This document shows positions 1 through 8,205 of a DNA stretch of 64,000 bases, in pieces. Positions within the stretch are counted from its first letter, which is position 1. Each line of letters begins with the position of its first letter. The position numbers and the translations under genes were made by a program. The notes under the pieces are model-generated. The model was not told where the DNA came from. It searched no databases and saw nothing but the letters and a program-made list of their open reading frames with translations. The DNA comes from Streptomyces afghaniensis 772 (lineage in GTDB: Bacteria > Actinomycetota > Actinomycetes > Streptomycetales > Streptomycetaceae), in NCBI GenBank assembly GCA_000415505.1, contig KE354281.1, positions 33,156-97,155 of the forward strand, in the 5' to 3' direction.

Positions 1-120
1 CTGCACCGGGCCGTCACCACCGCCGCCTTCGCCGTCGCCACCCGGGGCGACTGGGAGGGCCTCCCGACGCGGGACGAACTCGGCCTGTTCGACCAGCCCG
101 ACGGCACGACCATCCGCTGA
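1..120 (+). CDS. C-terminal end of a PfkB-family sugar kinase (partial)
   Basis: Frame 1 is open from the window edge to a TGA at 118-120, giving 39 residues that contain TAAFAVATRGDWEGLPTRDE. This resembles the last helix and tail of PfkB-type carbohydrate kinases such as 2-keto-3-deoxygluconate kinase. The active site lies outside the window, so the assignment rests on this tail and on the next gene, an SMP-30 lactonase, which would act in the same sugar-acid pathway. The 15-bp gap to the next start suggests an operon. The identification is tentative. Confidence 0.5.
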   Translation: MHRAVTTAAFAVATRGDWEGLPTRDELGLFDQPDGTTIR

Positions 121-135
121 GCCAGGAGACCGGAC

Positions 136-1008
136 ATGACATCAACAGCAGTGCAGGCGACGGTCCTCGTGGACGGCGGATACGAACTCGCCGAGGGCGG
201 CCGCTGGGCCGACGGCAGGTACGTGTACGTCGACATCCTCAGCGGGCGGCTCTTCGAACTGCGCGACAGCACAGGTCCGGCCCGACTTGCCGGGCTGGAC
301 GTGCCGTTGGGGGCCGTCGCGCCGGTGGCGGACCGGCCGGGCACCTGGATCGCCGCCGCGGGCACGGGCATCGCGCTGCTCTCGGCCGACGGCACACCGG
401 AATGGCTCGACCGCCCCGAGGATCACAGCTCGCTCCCCAGCCGGATGAACGACGGCGTCGCGGACCCCGCCGGCCGTTTCTGGGCCGGCAGCATGGCCTA
501 CGACGGCACCCACGGCGCCGGCTCGCTCTACCGGACGGACCCCGAGGGCACGGTCGTACGCGTCCTCGACGGCCTGACCATCGCCAACGGCCCGGCCTTC
601 ACCGCCGACGGCACGACCATGTACCTCGCCGACACGGCCGTCGGCACGATCCTCCGCTGCCGGGTCGATCCCGTCTCGGGCGACCTCATCGGCGGCCCGG
701 AGACCTTCGCCCGCCTGCGCGAGGACGAAGGAAGCCCCGACGGGACGACCGTCGATGAGGAGGGCTGCCCGTGGGTCGCGATGTGGGGCGCGGGCGCGGT
801 CCGCCGGTACCACCCCGACGGCCGCCTGCTGCACACCCTGACCGTGCCCGCCCCGCATCCCACGTCGGTCTGCCTGCACCCCGACGACAACCGCCTCCTC
901 GTCACCACGGCCCGGTACGGCGTGAAGAACCCGGACGAGACCTCCGGTGCGGTACTGAGTGTCCCCGTACCGGTCAAGGGAACGGCGGCGTGTTCCTGGC
1001 GGGGCTGA
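136..1008 (+). CDS. SMP-30/gluconolactonase/LRE family protein
   Basis: This 290-residue protein has the length and organisation of the six-bladed propeller SMP-30/gluconolactonase family, which hydrolyses sugar lactones using a bound divalent metal. Family hallmarks visible are the N-terminal AEGGRW segment carrying the metal-ligand Glu, RMNDGVADPAGRFWAGSM near residue 105, TIANGPAFTADG near 150, and SPDGTTVDEEGCPWVA near 200. There is no signal peptide, so it is probably cytoplasmic. It follows the sugar-kinase tail by 15 bp, with GAGCCAGGAGA as the ribosome-binding region, and probably forms a sugar-acid catabolic operon with it. The exact lactone cannot be told from sequence. Confidence 0.87.
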   Translation: MTSTAVQATVLVDGGYELAEGGRWADGRYVYVDILSGRLFELRDSTGPARLAGLDVPLGAVAPVADRPGTWIAAAGTGIALLSADGTPEWLDRPEDHSSLPSRMNDGVADPAGRFWAGSMAYDGTHGAGSLYRTDPEGTVVRVLDGLTIANGPAFTADGTTMYLADTAVGTILRCRVDPVSGDLIGGPETFARLREDEGSPDGTTVDEEGCPWVAMWGAGAVRRYHPDGRLLHTLTVPAPHPTSVCLHPDDNRLLVTTARYGVKNPDETSGAVLSVPVPVKGTAACSWRG

Positions 1009-1023
1009 CCAGGGCATCCGCCA

Positions 1024-1716
1024 CTACGCGGAGCCTGCCCCGGCTTCCGCGAACTGGTTGGTGTCGAAGAGCCGGTTGATGTGGCCGCCGAGTTCGGACC
1101 AGTGCTGTCCGGAGAGTTCGGCCGCGGCGCGGGCGTCGCCGCCGGCGCAGACGTCGACGAGCCGGCCGTGGTGCTCGATGGTGTTGCGGCCACCGAGGAG
1201 GGTGGAGAACTTCCGGTAGAGGATGCGGTGGATCTGCGGGTGGAGCTGCTCGACGATCCGGCTCAGCACGGGGTTGTCCGCCGCCGCGATGGGGACGGCG
1301 TGGAAACGGTCGTCGGCGGCGAGGGCGGCGTCGGTGTCGTTGGCGGCCACGGCCCGTTCGAAGTCCCGGTTGGCCTCGCGCATCTGCTGAAGGTCCTGCT
1401 CGGTCATGGCCGGCACGGCCGTCTCGACGGCGAGCTGGTCGAGGGAGCGCAGCACGGCGAGGGTCTTCTCGACGTCTCGGCGGTTGAGGGTGGTGATGCG
1501 GGTGTAGACGCCGGGCTTCGCCTCGACCAGGCCGATGTCCGCGAGCCGGGCGAGCGCCTCGCGCACCGGGGTGCGGCTGAGACCGAGGCGCTCGGCGAGT
1601 TCACCGTCCCTGACCTTTTCCCCGGGGGCGAGTTCTCCGCGCACGATGGAGTCACGCAGGCGGTGAAAGACCTCGTCGCTGAGGAGGCGGCGGGAGACAG
1701 GGCTGTCCAGTGACAT
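1024..1716 (-). CDS. GntR-family regulator, FadR/FCD subfamily
   Basis: The 230-residue protein has an N-terminal winged helix (LAERLGLSRTPVREALARL, about residues 40-58) followed by an all-helical FCD effector domain, the FadR-type layout. FCD proteins usually sense small carboxylates through a metal-binding pocket. It is the last gene of the leftward unit transporter-racemase-regulator, starting 20 bp after the racemase stop, with no clear Shine-Dalgarno in that gap. The gap and start codon carry an ACGCAATAT word that also occurs in the transporter/aspartase promoter, so it is the natural candidate for local control. The ligand is inferred from neighbours, perhaps aspartate or a C4-dicarboxylate. 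Confidence 0.85.
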   Translation of the reverse strand: MSLDSPVSRRLLSDEVFHRLRDSIVRGELAPGEKVRDGELAERLGLSRTPVREALARLADIGLVEAKPGVYTRITTLNRRDVEKTLAVLRSLDQLAVETAVPAMTEQDLQQMREANRDFERAVAANDTDAALAADDRFHAVPIAAADNPVLSRIVEQLHPQIHRILYRKFSTLLGGRNTIEHHGRLVDVCAGGDARAAAELSGQHWSELGGHINRLFDTNQFAEAGAGSA

Positions 1717-1723
1717 ATTGCGT
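1715..1723. promoter_or_regulatory. ATATTGCGT word shared with the dctA/aspartase promoter
   Basis: ATATTGCGT (reverse ACGCAATAT) overlaps the start codon of the GntR gene and continues into GTACAGTAC. The same nine bases occur at 3825-3833. AT-rich words are scarce in this DNA, so a shared regulator site is plausible, but two copies are weak evidence. Confidence 0.35.
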
Positions 1724-1736
1724 ACAGTACATCGCC

Positions 1737-2465
1737 CTAGGCGGCCTCTCCGGCTGTGGTTCCGCTTCTGACCCGGCGGACGAGTGCCTGGGCCAGGACG
1801 AGCGCCGGGTCGACGAGGGGCACGTCCACGGCGTCGGCGGGCAGGCCGAGGGGGATCTCGGTGCAGCCCGCGATCACCGCCTGGGCGCCCTGTTCGGTCA
1901 GGCGCCGCGCCGCGCGCTCCAGGGTAGCGGCGGCGCCGTCCCGGTCACCGGCCTTCACCGCACGGATGCCGGCCATCACCTCGTGGTCCTGGGTGTCGGC
2001 GTCGGGCAGTACGAGGCCGATCCCGAAGCGGTCCAGCCACTCCTGGTACAGGCCCGCGCGCAGGGTGCCGGTGGTGGCGAGCAGTCCGGCGGTGTGGATG
2101 CGAGGGCGCACGGTGGTGAGGTGCCGGGCGACTTCGCCGATCATGTGGACGATGGGCAGGCCGACGTGGTCGGCGATGCGCGGGACGAAGGCGTGCGCGG
2201 TGTTGCAGGGGATGGCGATGACGGTGGCGCCGGCCTCGCGCAGGACGCGGCTGCCGTCGAGGAGCCAGGGCGTGGGATCGGGGCCGTCGCCCAGCAGGGC
2301 GTCGGTGCGGTCGGGGATCGTGGGGTCCGACCAGATGACGGTACGGAGGTGGTCCTGGTCGCTGCTGCCCGGAGTCATCGACACCAGCTTGGCGTAGAAG
2401 TCGGCGGTGGCCGCCGGCCCCATGCCGCCCAGGATGCCGATGATCTCCGAGGTGGGGGTGGTCAC
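1737..2465 (-). CDS. Aspartate/glutamate racemase family protein
   Basis: This 242-residue protein matches the PLP-independent Asp/Glu racemase superfamily, which uses two cysteines as acid/base catalysts. The first motif is GILGGMGPAATADFYAK near the N-terminus, the first catalytic Cys lies in IPCNTAHAF (about residue 82), and the second in VIAGCTEIPLGL (about residue 195). Its ATG overlaps the stop of the upstream transporter by four bases, so the two are translationally coupled. With an aspartase across the divergent promoter, interconversion of D- and L-aspartate is likely, though related enzymes act on hydantoins or maleate. Confidence 0.83.
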   Translation of the reverse strand: MTTPTSEIIGILGGMGPAATADFYAKLVSMTPGSSDQDHLRTVIWSDPTIPDRTDALLGDGPDPTPWLLDGSRVLREAGATVIAIPCNTAHAFVPRIADHVGLPIVHMIGEVARHLTTVRPRIHTAGLLATTGTLRAGLYQEWLDRFGIGLVLPDADTQDHEVMAGIRAVKAGDRDGAAATLERAARRLTEQGAQAVIAGCTEIPLGLPADAVDVPLVDPALVLAQALVRRVRSGTTAGEAA

Positions 2466-3805
2466 TGGGCGGGTTCCTTTTCGAAGGACGGGGCGTCGGC
2501 CTCGGCCGGGCTGCCGTAGGCGTCAGGCCCGCCGCGTTTCGCCTCACGCCTCTTCTCGGAGCTGTCGACGACGGCGGCGGCGAGCGAGTTGCCGATGACG
2601 TTCACGCCGGTGCGGGCCATGTCGACGATGAAGTCCACGCCGAGGAGCAGGGCGATGCCCTCGGCGGGCAGCCCGACGGAGTTGCCGGCGGCGATGAGGA
2701 CGACGATGGAGGCCGAGGCGACACCGGCCATGCCCTTGGAGAGGATCACCAGCACGCCGACCATGAGGAGCAGGGCGGGCAGGGACGTGTCGGCACCGTA
2801 GGCGTTGGCGAGGAAGACCAGGGCGGCGGCCTGGTAGAGGACGGAGCCGTCGGTGTTGAAGGAGTAGCCGAGGGGGACGACGAACGAGGTCGTCGAGCGG
2901 CTGAGGCCGAACGCCTCGAGCTTGCCCATGAGCGGTGCCAGGACGGACTCGGAGCTGCGGGTGACGAAGGCGATCCCGGCCAGCCCGGCGATGGACTTCA
3001 TCAGCTCGACGTAGCGGATGCGGTAGAGCGCGGCGATGAGCGGGAACAGCACGCCGACGACGATGGCCAGGCCCGCGTAGACCACGGCGATGAACCCCAG
3101 CAGGCTGCGGAGGTTGCCGAAGCCGTAGTGGGCGACGTCGTAGGAGATGAAGCCGAGCACGCCCAGCGGCGCGATGCGGATGACGTAGCCGACGACCTTG
3201 AACATCACCGCGGCGACGGACTCCAGGACCGAGGCGAAGGGCTCGGACTTCTCCCCGATCGCGGCCATGGCGACGCCGACGAGGAGGGCGAAGACGATCG
3301 CGCCGAGCAGGTTGCCCTCGCTGAACGCGGCGAAGATGTTCTTCGGTACGGCGTGCAGGACCAGTTCGTGGAAGTCGATGCCCTGGCTCATGCCGTCCAG
3401 GTCCTTGGCGTCGGCCCCGTGGACGGGAGCGCCCTGGCCGATGCCCGTGAGCTTGGCCAGTCCCACCGCGATCAGCAGGATGACGGTGGTGACGATCTCG
3501 AAGTAGAGGATGGCCTTGCCGGCGATCCGGCCGACCTTCTTGACCGACTCCATGCGGGCGATGCCCAGCACGATGAGCGGGAAGACCAGCGGCAGGACCA
3601 CGACCTGCACCAGGTTCAGGAACACCTCCCCGAGGATCTTCATCTGCTCGCCGGCCGACGGGGCGAGGGTTCCGACCAGGGCGCCGAGGCCGACGGCGAT
3701 GACCGACTGGACTCCGATCGGCATCCGCAGACAGCGCCGCCAGAAGCCCGAGGGCCGGGTCGCTGAAGTGTCTGTGCTGGTGGGGTGAGGGTGAACGCGA
3801 TTCAT
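2462..3805 (-). CDS. Dicarboxylate/amino-acid:cation symporter (DAACS, DctA/GltP type)
   Basis: The 447-residue protein is a multi-pass membrane transporter of the DAACS family, which imports C4-dicarboxylates or acidic amino acids with H+ or Na+. Recognisable are ARMESVKKVGRIAG, the hairpin-loop serines of TRSSESVLAPLM, and the NTDGS substrate-site motif followed by the GKGMAGVASAS hairpin region. I chose the ATG at 3805 because a good AGGAG lies 5-9 bases upstream; a TTG at 3823 lacks one. It is first in a leftward unit with the racemase and GntR genes, and diverges from the aspartase. Uptake of aspartate or fumarate is the most likely role. Confidence 0.9.
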   Translation of the reverse strand: MNRVHPHPTSTDTSATRPSGFWRRCLRMPIGVQSVIAVGLGALVGTLAPSAGEQMKILGEVFLNLVQVVVLPLVFPLIVLGIARMESVKKVGRIAGKAILYFEIVTTVILLIAVGLAKLTGIGQGAPVHGADAKDLDGMSQGIDFHELVLHAVPKNIFAAFSEGNLLGAIVFALLVGVAMAAIGEKSEPFASVLESVAAVMFKVVGYVIRIAPLGVLGFISYDVAHYGFGNLRSLLGFIAVVYAGLAIVVGVLFPLIAALYRIRYVELMKSIAGLAGIAFVTRSSESVLAPLMGKLEAFGLSRSTTSFVVPLGYSFNTDGSVLYQAAALVFLANAYGADTSLPALLLMVGVLVILSKGMAGVASASIVVLIAAGNSVGLPAEGIALLLGVDFIVDMARTGVNVIGNSLAAAVVDSSEKRREAKRGGPDAYGSPAEADAPSFEKEPAQ

Positions 3806-3819
3806 GATGCTCCTGCCAT

Positions 3820-3831
3820 GCAATATATTGC
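3820..3831. promoter_or_regulatory. GCAATATATTGC palindrome in the dctA-aspartase divergent promoter
   Basis: A perfect 12-bp palindrome lies 15 bases upstream of the transporter start, in the 103-bp region separating it from the divergent aspartase. It shares ATATTGCGT with the GntR translation start region. A small inverted repeat here suits a FadR-type dimer controlling both directions. Its AT core could also act as a -10 element. Confidence 0.45.
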
Positions 3832-3908
3832 GTTCTGCGTGTTGGCCGGTAACACTGATGGCGGAAGCAGTGGCCTGTCAAGGGGCCCGCAAGGACGAGG
3901 AGCATCGG

Positions 3909-5333
3909 ATGGCGCCGACCACACGCGTGGAACACGACCTGGTGGGGGACAAGGAGGTCCCGGCCGACGCCTACTACGGCGTGCACACGGTGCGGGCGGT
4001 GGAGAACTTCGCGATCACCGGGTCGGCCATCGCGCAGTTCCCGGACCTGATCACCTCACTGGCAGCCGTCAAGCAGGCGGCTGCCCGGGCCAACCGTGAC
4101 CTGGGCCTGCTGCCGCCGGACATCGCCGGTGCGATCATCGGGGCCTGCGAGGAGATCGGCTCCGGACGGCTGCACGAGCAGTTCGTCGTCGACCCCGTCC
4201 AGGGCGGGGCCGGCACCTCGACGAACATGAACGCCAACGAGGTCATCGCCAACCGCGCCCTGGAGATCCTCGGCCACCCCCGCGGCCGCTACGACGTGAT
4301 CCACCCACTCGACCACGTCAACCTCGGCCAGAGCACCAACGACGTCTACCCCACGGCCGTACGGCTGGCCCTGGTCGCCTCACTGCGCAGGCTCGGCGCC
4401 TCCCTGCGGGCGCTGGCCACGGCCTTCACCGCCAAGGCGACGGAGTTCGACGACGTTCTGAAGATGGGCCGCACCCAGCTCCAGGACGCCGTCCCCATGA
4501 CCCTCGGCCAGGAGTTCACCACCTACGCCGTCATGATCGACGAGGACCGCGGGCGCCTGGACGAGGCCGCTGCCCTCCTGCTGGAGTCCAACCTCGGCGG
4601 CACCGCGATCGGCACCCGCATCAACGGCCACCCCCGCTATGCCGAACTCGCCTGCCGCCACCTCGCCGACATCAGCGGCGAACCCGTCCGGCCCGCAGGC
4701 GACTTCATCGAAGCCACGCAGGACTGCGGCGCCTTCGTCCAGCTCTCCGGCGTCCTCAAGCGCGTCGCGGTGAAACTCTCCAAGACGTGCAACGACCTGC
4801 GGCTGATGTCCTCCGGCCCCACGGCCGGGTTCGGAGAGATCAACCTGCCGCCGGTGCAGGCCGGTTCGTCGATCATGCCCGGCAAGGTCAACCCGGTGAT
4901 CCCCGAAGTCGTCAACCAGGTCGCCTTCGAGGTCATCGGCAACGACCTGACCGTCACCATGGCCGCCGAAGCCGGGCAGCTCCAGCTCAACGCCTTCGAA
5001 CCCGTCATCGCCTACAGCCTGCTGCGCTCCCTGACCCATCTGCGCGCCGCCTGCGACACGCTCGCCACCCGCTGCGTCCCCGGCATCACCGCCAACCGCG
5101 AACACCTCCACGACACGGTCCACCGCTCCATCGGCCTGGTGACCGCGCTCGCTCCGCACATCGGCTACGCCGCCTCCACCACGCTGGCCCGCCGGGCCCT
5201 CGCCACGGGACGCGGCATCAAGGAGCTGGCCACGGAGGCGGGTCTGCTCACGACGGAGCAACTGGACACGATCCTGCGCCCGGAGAACCTCACCGGCCGG
5301 ACACCGCTGCCGGAGGCTCTGGTCATGCCGTGA
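3909..5333 (+). CDS. aspA: Aspartate ammonia-lyase (aspartase)
   Basis: The 474-residue protein belongs to the fumarase/aspartase superfamily and would convert L-aspartate to fumarate and ammonia. Visible are the aspartase-type N-terminus RVEHDLVGDKEVPADAYYG, the substrate motif GQSTNDVYPTA, and the signature loop GSSIMPGKVNPVIPE, whose second serine is the catalytic base. The N-terminus and the neighbouring transporter and racemase favour aspartase over class II fumarase. I chose the ATG at 3909 because GAGGAG lies 6-7 bases upstream; an open frame extends back to 3804 but has no support. The promoter is shared with the divergent transporter. Confidence 0.9.
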   Translation: MAPTTRVEHDLVGDKEVPADAYYGVHTVRAVENFAITGSAIAQFPDLITSLAAVKQAAARANRDLGLLPPDIAGAIIGACEEIGSGRLHEQFVVDPVQGGAGTSTNMNANEVIANRALEILGHPRGRYDVIHPLDHVNLGQSTNDVYPTAVRLALVASLRRLGASLRALATAFTAKATEFDDVLKMGRTQLQDAVPMTLGQEFTTYAVMIDEDRGRLDEAAALLLESNLGGTAIGTRINGHPRYAELACRHLADISGEPVRPAGDFIEATQDCGAFVQLSGVLKRVAVKLSKTCNDLRLMSSGPTAGFGEINLPPVQAGSSIMPGKVNPVIPEVVNQVAFEVIGNDLTVTMAAEAGQLQLNAFEPVIAYSLLRSLTHLRAACDTLATRCVPGITANREHLHDTVHRSIGLVTALAPHIGYAASTTLARRALATGRGIKELATEAGLLTTEQLDTILRPENLTGRTPLPEALVMP

Positions 5334-5378
5334 GGGAGGGAAACCGGACAGCGTGATGTGATCGCTAGAGTGGCTGGT

Positions 5379-6077
5379 ATGAGTCCTGGCGCCCAGCATT
5401 CCGACGGTCCCGCCGCCCAGCCGCTGCGCAAGGACGCCGAGCGCAACCGGGAGCGGATCATCGCCGCCGCGCGCAGGGTGTTCGCGCGCGACGGGCTGAG
5501 TGCCTCGATGGCGTCGGTGGCCCGTGAGGCGGGCGTGGGGATCGCCACCATGTTCCGCCGCTTTCCGACGAAGGAGGAGCTGGTCGACGCCGTCTTCTCC
5601 GACCGCATGGACGCCTACGCCGACGCGGTCGCGGCCGCCCTGGAGGACCCGGACCCCTGGCGCGGCTTCGTCGGTTACATCGAGGCGGCCTGCGCGATGC
5701 AGGCCGCCGACTACGGCTTCGCCGACGTGCTGACCATGACCTTCCCCACCGCCAAGGCCCTGGAGCAGCGCCGCAACGAGGCGTACGAGGCCATGGTCCG
5801 GCTCATCGACCGCGCCAAGGCCACCGGCCGGCTGCGCGAGGACTTCGACCCCTCCGACCTGGTGCTGATCCACATGGCCAACGCCGGTGTCGTCAACGCC
5901 ACCGGCGACGCCGCACCTGATGCCTGGCGACGCGTCGTCGCCCTGATGATCCAGTCGTTGGAGGCCCCGGCCCGCGGCCCCCTGCCCGACCCGCCCGAGC
6001 ACGACGCCCTCTACAAGGCGATGCTGCGCGCCGGCCCGGAGGGCCCCACCGCGCCGGCGCCGGACCGGCGGAGCTGA
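5379..6077 (+). CDS. TetR-family transcriptional regulator
   Basis: A 232-residue protein with a TetR-type helix-turn-helix: RERIIAAARRVFARDG (about residues 27-42) then VAREAGVGIATMFRRFPTK. The C-terminal helical ligand domain is unassigned. I use the ATG at 5379; an in-frame GTG at 5358 is possible, and neither has a convincing ribosome-binding site at ideal spacing. It starts 46 bp after the aspartase and is convergent with the XRE regulator, only 16 bp away. No target is evident; TetR proteins often control a neighbouring efflux or enzyme gene, but none lies directly beside it here. Confidence 0.87.
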   Translation: MSPGAQHSDGPAAQPLRKDAERNRERIIAAARRVFARDGLSASMASVAREAGVGIATMFRRFPTKEELVDAVFSDRMDAYADAVAAALEDPDPWRGFVGYIEAACAMQAADYGFADVLTMTFPTAKALEQRRNEAYEAMVRLIDRAKATGRLREDFDPSDLVLIHMANAGVVNATGDAAPDAWRRVVALMIQSLEAPARGPLPDPPEHDALYKAMLRAGPEGPTAPAPDRRS

Positions 6078-6093
6078 CGCACAGGTCCGTCCC

Positions 6094-6972
6094 CTACTGC
6101 GTCGCGGAGCCCGCCTCCTGGGTGGCGGCCCAGGTCGCGAGCAGGTTCACGCTCTCCGCGGAGGGCGAGCCGGGTTCGGGCGTGTAGACGGTGAGGGTGA
6201 GGCCTGGTTCGGCGGTGATGGCCAGCGATTCCCAGTCGAGGGTGAGGTCGCCGACGACGGGGTGGTGGAACTGTTTGGTGCCGGTGCCGTGGCGGGTGAC
6301 GTTGTGGGCGCCCCAGCGGGTGCGGAACGCGTCGCTGAGGGTGGACAGTTCGCCGACGAGGTCGTGCAGGTCCTTGTCGTGGGGATTGCGGCCGGCCTCG
6401 GTGCGCAGGACATCGACGGTCATGTCGGCGGCGAGTTCCCAGTTGGCGTAGAAGCGGTGGGCGGCGGAGTCGAGGAACTGGTAGCGGGCGAGGTTCGGCG
6501 GCTGGGTGTGGTGGCTGCCGTAGATGTCGGTGAAGAAGGCGCGGGCGAGCTGATTGGTGGCGAGCAGATCCAGCCGGCCGTTGACGACGAACGCGGCGCC
6601 GGTGGTGATGGCGTCCAGGACCCATTGCAGGCTCGTGTGCAGGGCGCGCTGCCGGCCGGAGCGGAGCCGGGGACGGGCGAGGGCGTCGGAGCCCTCGGCG
6701 GCCTGGGCCAGATGGAGCAGGTGGGCGCGCTCCGCGTCGTCGAGCTGGAGGGCGCGGGCGACGGCTTCGAGCACGGCGGGTGAGACGCCGGCGAGGTTTC
6801 CGCGTTCGAGCTTGGCGTAGTACTCGACGCTGACGCCGGCCAGGGCCGCGACCTCGCTGCGGCGCAGCCCGGGGACGCGGCGCCGGGTGCCTGCCGGGAG
6901 CCCCGCCTGCGCTGGGGTGATCTTGGCTCGCCGCGAGGTGAGGAACTCGCGGACTTCGTCACGGTTGTCCAC
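6094..6972 (-). CDS. XRE-family regulator with MmyB-like ligand domain
   Basis: The 292-residue protein has an N-terminal Cro/CI helix-turn-helix (RRSEVAALAGVSVEYYAKLE, about residues 35-54) preceded by the typical REFLTSRRAKITPAQAGLP leader. It is followed by a PAS-like MmyB domain with the usual LLATNQLARAFF and QFLDSAAHRFYANWE segments. This class is abundant in Streptomyces and usually sits divergently from a short-chain or zinc dehydrogenase that it regulates. That is the arrangement here, since the alcohol dehydrogenase/SDR pair starts 176 bp away on the other strand. The GTG at 6972 is preferred because family members begin at this DNRDEVREFL segment. Confidence 0.9.
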   Translation of the reverse strand: MDNRDEVREFLTSRRAKITPAQAGLPAGTRRRVPGLRRSEVAALAGVSVEYYAKLERGNLAGVSPAVLEAVARALQLDDAERAHLLHLAQAAEGSDALARPRLRSGRQRALHTSLQWVLDAITTGAAFVVNGRLDLLATNQLARAFFTDIYGSHHTQPPNLARYQFLDSAAHRFYANWELAADMTVDVLRTEAGRNPHDKDLHDLVGELSTLSDAFRTRWGAHNVTRHGTGTKQFHHPVVGDLTLDWESLAITAEPGLTLTVYTPEPGSPSAESVNLLATWAATQEAGSATQ

Positions 6973-7004
6973 GGCACGACCGTACGGCCGAGCCCGGCGG
7001 TGTG

Positions 7005-7025
7005 GGGTGTACTGCCGGTACACCC
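7005..7025. promoter_or_regulatory. GGGTGTAC-N5-GTACACCC inverted repeat
   Basis: Perfect 8-bp arms separated by five bases lie 33 bp upstream of the XRE gene start, between it and the divergent dehydrogenase. Position and symmetry make it the likely operator of the XRE/MmyB regulator for both directions. Confidence 0.55.
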
Positions 7026-7148
7026 TTCATCAGTGACTCGCTGCCCGCGCACTGGGCTGTTTCCCTGGATGTCGTGGCGGTGAGGTGACCCGCCCGGCAG
7101 GACACGGCGCCGCGGGCGCCGGCACACAGAAGGCAAGGAGACGCAGTC

Positions 7149-8171
7149 ATGCGTGGAGTGATCATGTACACGGCAGGTGACGTCCGGGTGGAGGAGCGTC
7201 CTGACCCGAAGATCATCGAGCCCACCGACGCGATCATCCGGCTGACCGCGACCTGTATCTGCGGATCGGACCTGTGGCCCTACCGCGGGGTCGAGCCCGC
7301 CGACCACACGGCCATGGGCCACGAGTACGTGGGCGTCGTCGAGGCGGTCGGCGACGACGTGCGCAACGTCAAGGTCGGCGACTTCGTCGTCGGGTCGTTC
7401 GTCATCTCCGACAACACCTGCGAGATCTGCCGCTCGGGCTACCAGTCCGGCTGTGTGCACCGCGAATTCGTGGCGGGCACGATCGGCACCCAGGCCGAGA
7501 AGGCCCGCATCCCCCACGCGGACGGCACCCTCGTGCCCACGCCCGGGCAGCCGGACGAGGACCTGATCCCGTCGCTGCTGGCCGCCTCCGACGTGCTCGG
7601 CACCGGCTGGTACGGGGCCGTCGCCGCCGAGGCCGGCCCGGGCAGGACGGTCGCGGTCGTCGGCGACGGCGCGGTCGGCCTGATGGCCGTCCTGGCGGCC
7701 AAGCAGCTGGGCGCGGAGCGGATCATCGCCATGTCCCGCCACCCCGACCGGCAGGAGCTCGCCCGGTTCTACGGCGCGACCGACATCGTCGAGGAGCGCG
7801 GTGACGCGGGCGTGGCGAGGGTCAAGGAACTCACGGACGGGCTCGGCGCGCACTCGGTGGTCGAGGCCGTCGGCACCCAGGAGTCGACCATGCAGGCCAT
7901 CAACTCCACCCGCCCCGGCGGCCGCCTCGGCTTCGTCGGCGTCAACTACGACGTCACGATCCCGGGCATCGACCTGTTCTTCGCGGGCATCCACGTGGAG
8001 GGCGGCCCCGCCCCGGTGCGCCGGTTCCTGCCCGAGCTGATCCAGCTCATCTGGGACCGCAAGATCGACCCCGGCAGGGTCTTCGACCTCGCTCTGCCGC
8101 TGGACGAGGCCGCGCAGGGATACAAGGTCATGGACGAGCGGCGCGCCACCAAGGTGCTCCTCACCCTCTGA
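7149..8171 (+). CDS. Zinc-dependent alcohol dehydrogenase (MDR superfamily)
   Basis: This 340-residue protein is a medium-chain dehydrogenase that would oxidise an alcohol or reduce an aldehyde or ketone with NAD(P). The catalytic-zinc ligands appear in CICGSDLWPYRG and GHEYVGVVE, and a structural-zinc lobe is marked by CEICRSGYQSGC. The Rossmann fold follows with AVVGDGAVGLMAVLAAKQLG (about residues 170-190). The start is supported by AAGGAGA eight bases upstream. It forms a unit with the following SDR (34-bp gap) and is divergent from the XRE regulator, an arrangement seen repeatedly in Streptomyces. The substrate is unknown. Confidence 0.9.
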   Translation: MRGVIMYTAGDVRVEERPDPKIIEPTDAIIRLTATCICGSDLWPYRGVEPADHTAMGHEYVGVVEAVGDDVRNVKVGDFVVGSFVISDNTCEICRSGYQSGCVHREFVAGTIGTQAEKARIPHADGTLVPTPGQPDEDLIPSLLAASDVLGTGWYGAVAAEAGPGRTVAVVGDGAVGLMAVLAAKQLGAERIIAMSRHPDRQELARFYGATDIVEERGDAGVARVKELTDGLGAHSVVEAVGTQESTMQAINSTRPGGRLGFVGVNYDVTIPGIDLFFAGIHVEGGPAPVRRFLPELIQLIWDRKIDPGRVFDLALPLDEAAQGYKVMDERRATKVLLTL

Positions 8172-8205
8172 CGAGCTCCTGACGACGACAGGAGAGGGGA
8201 CTGAC

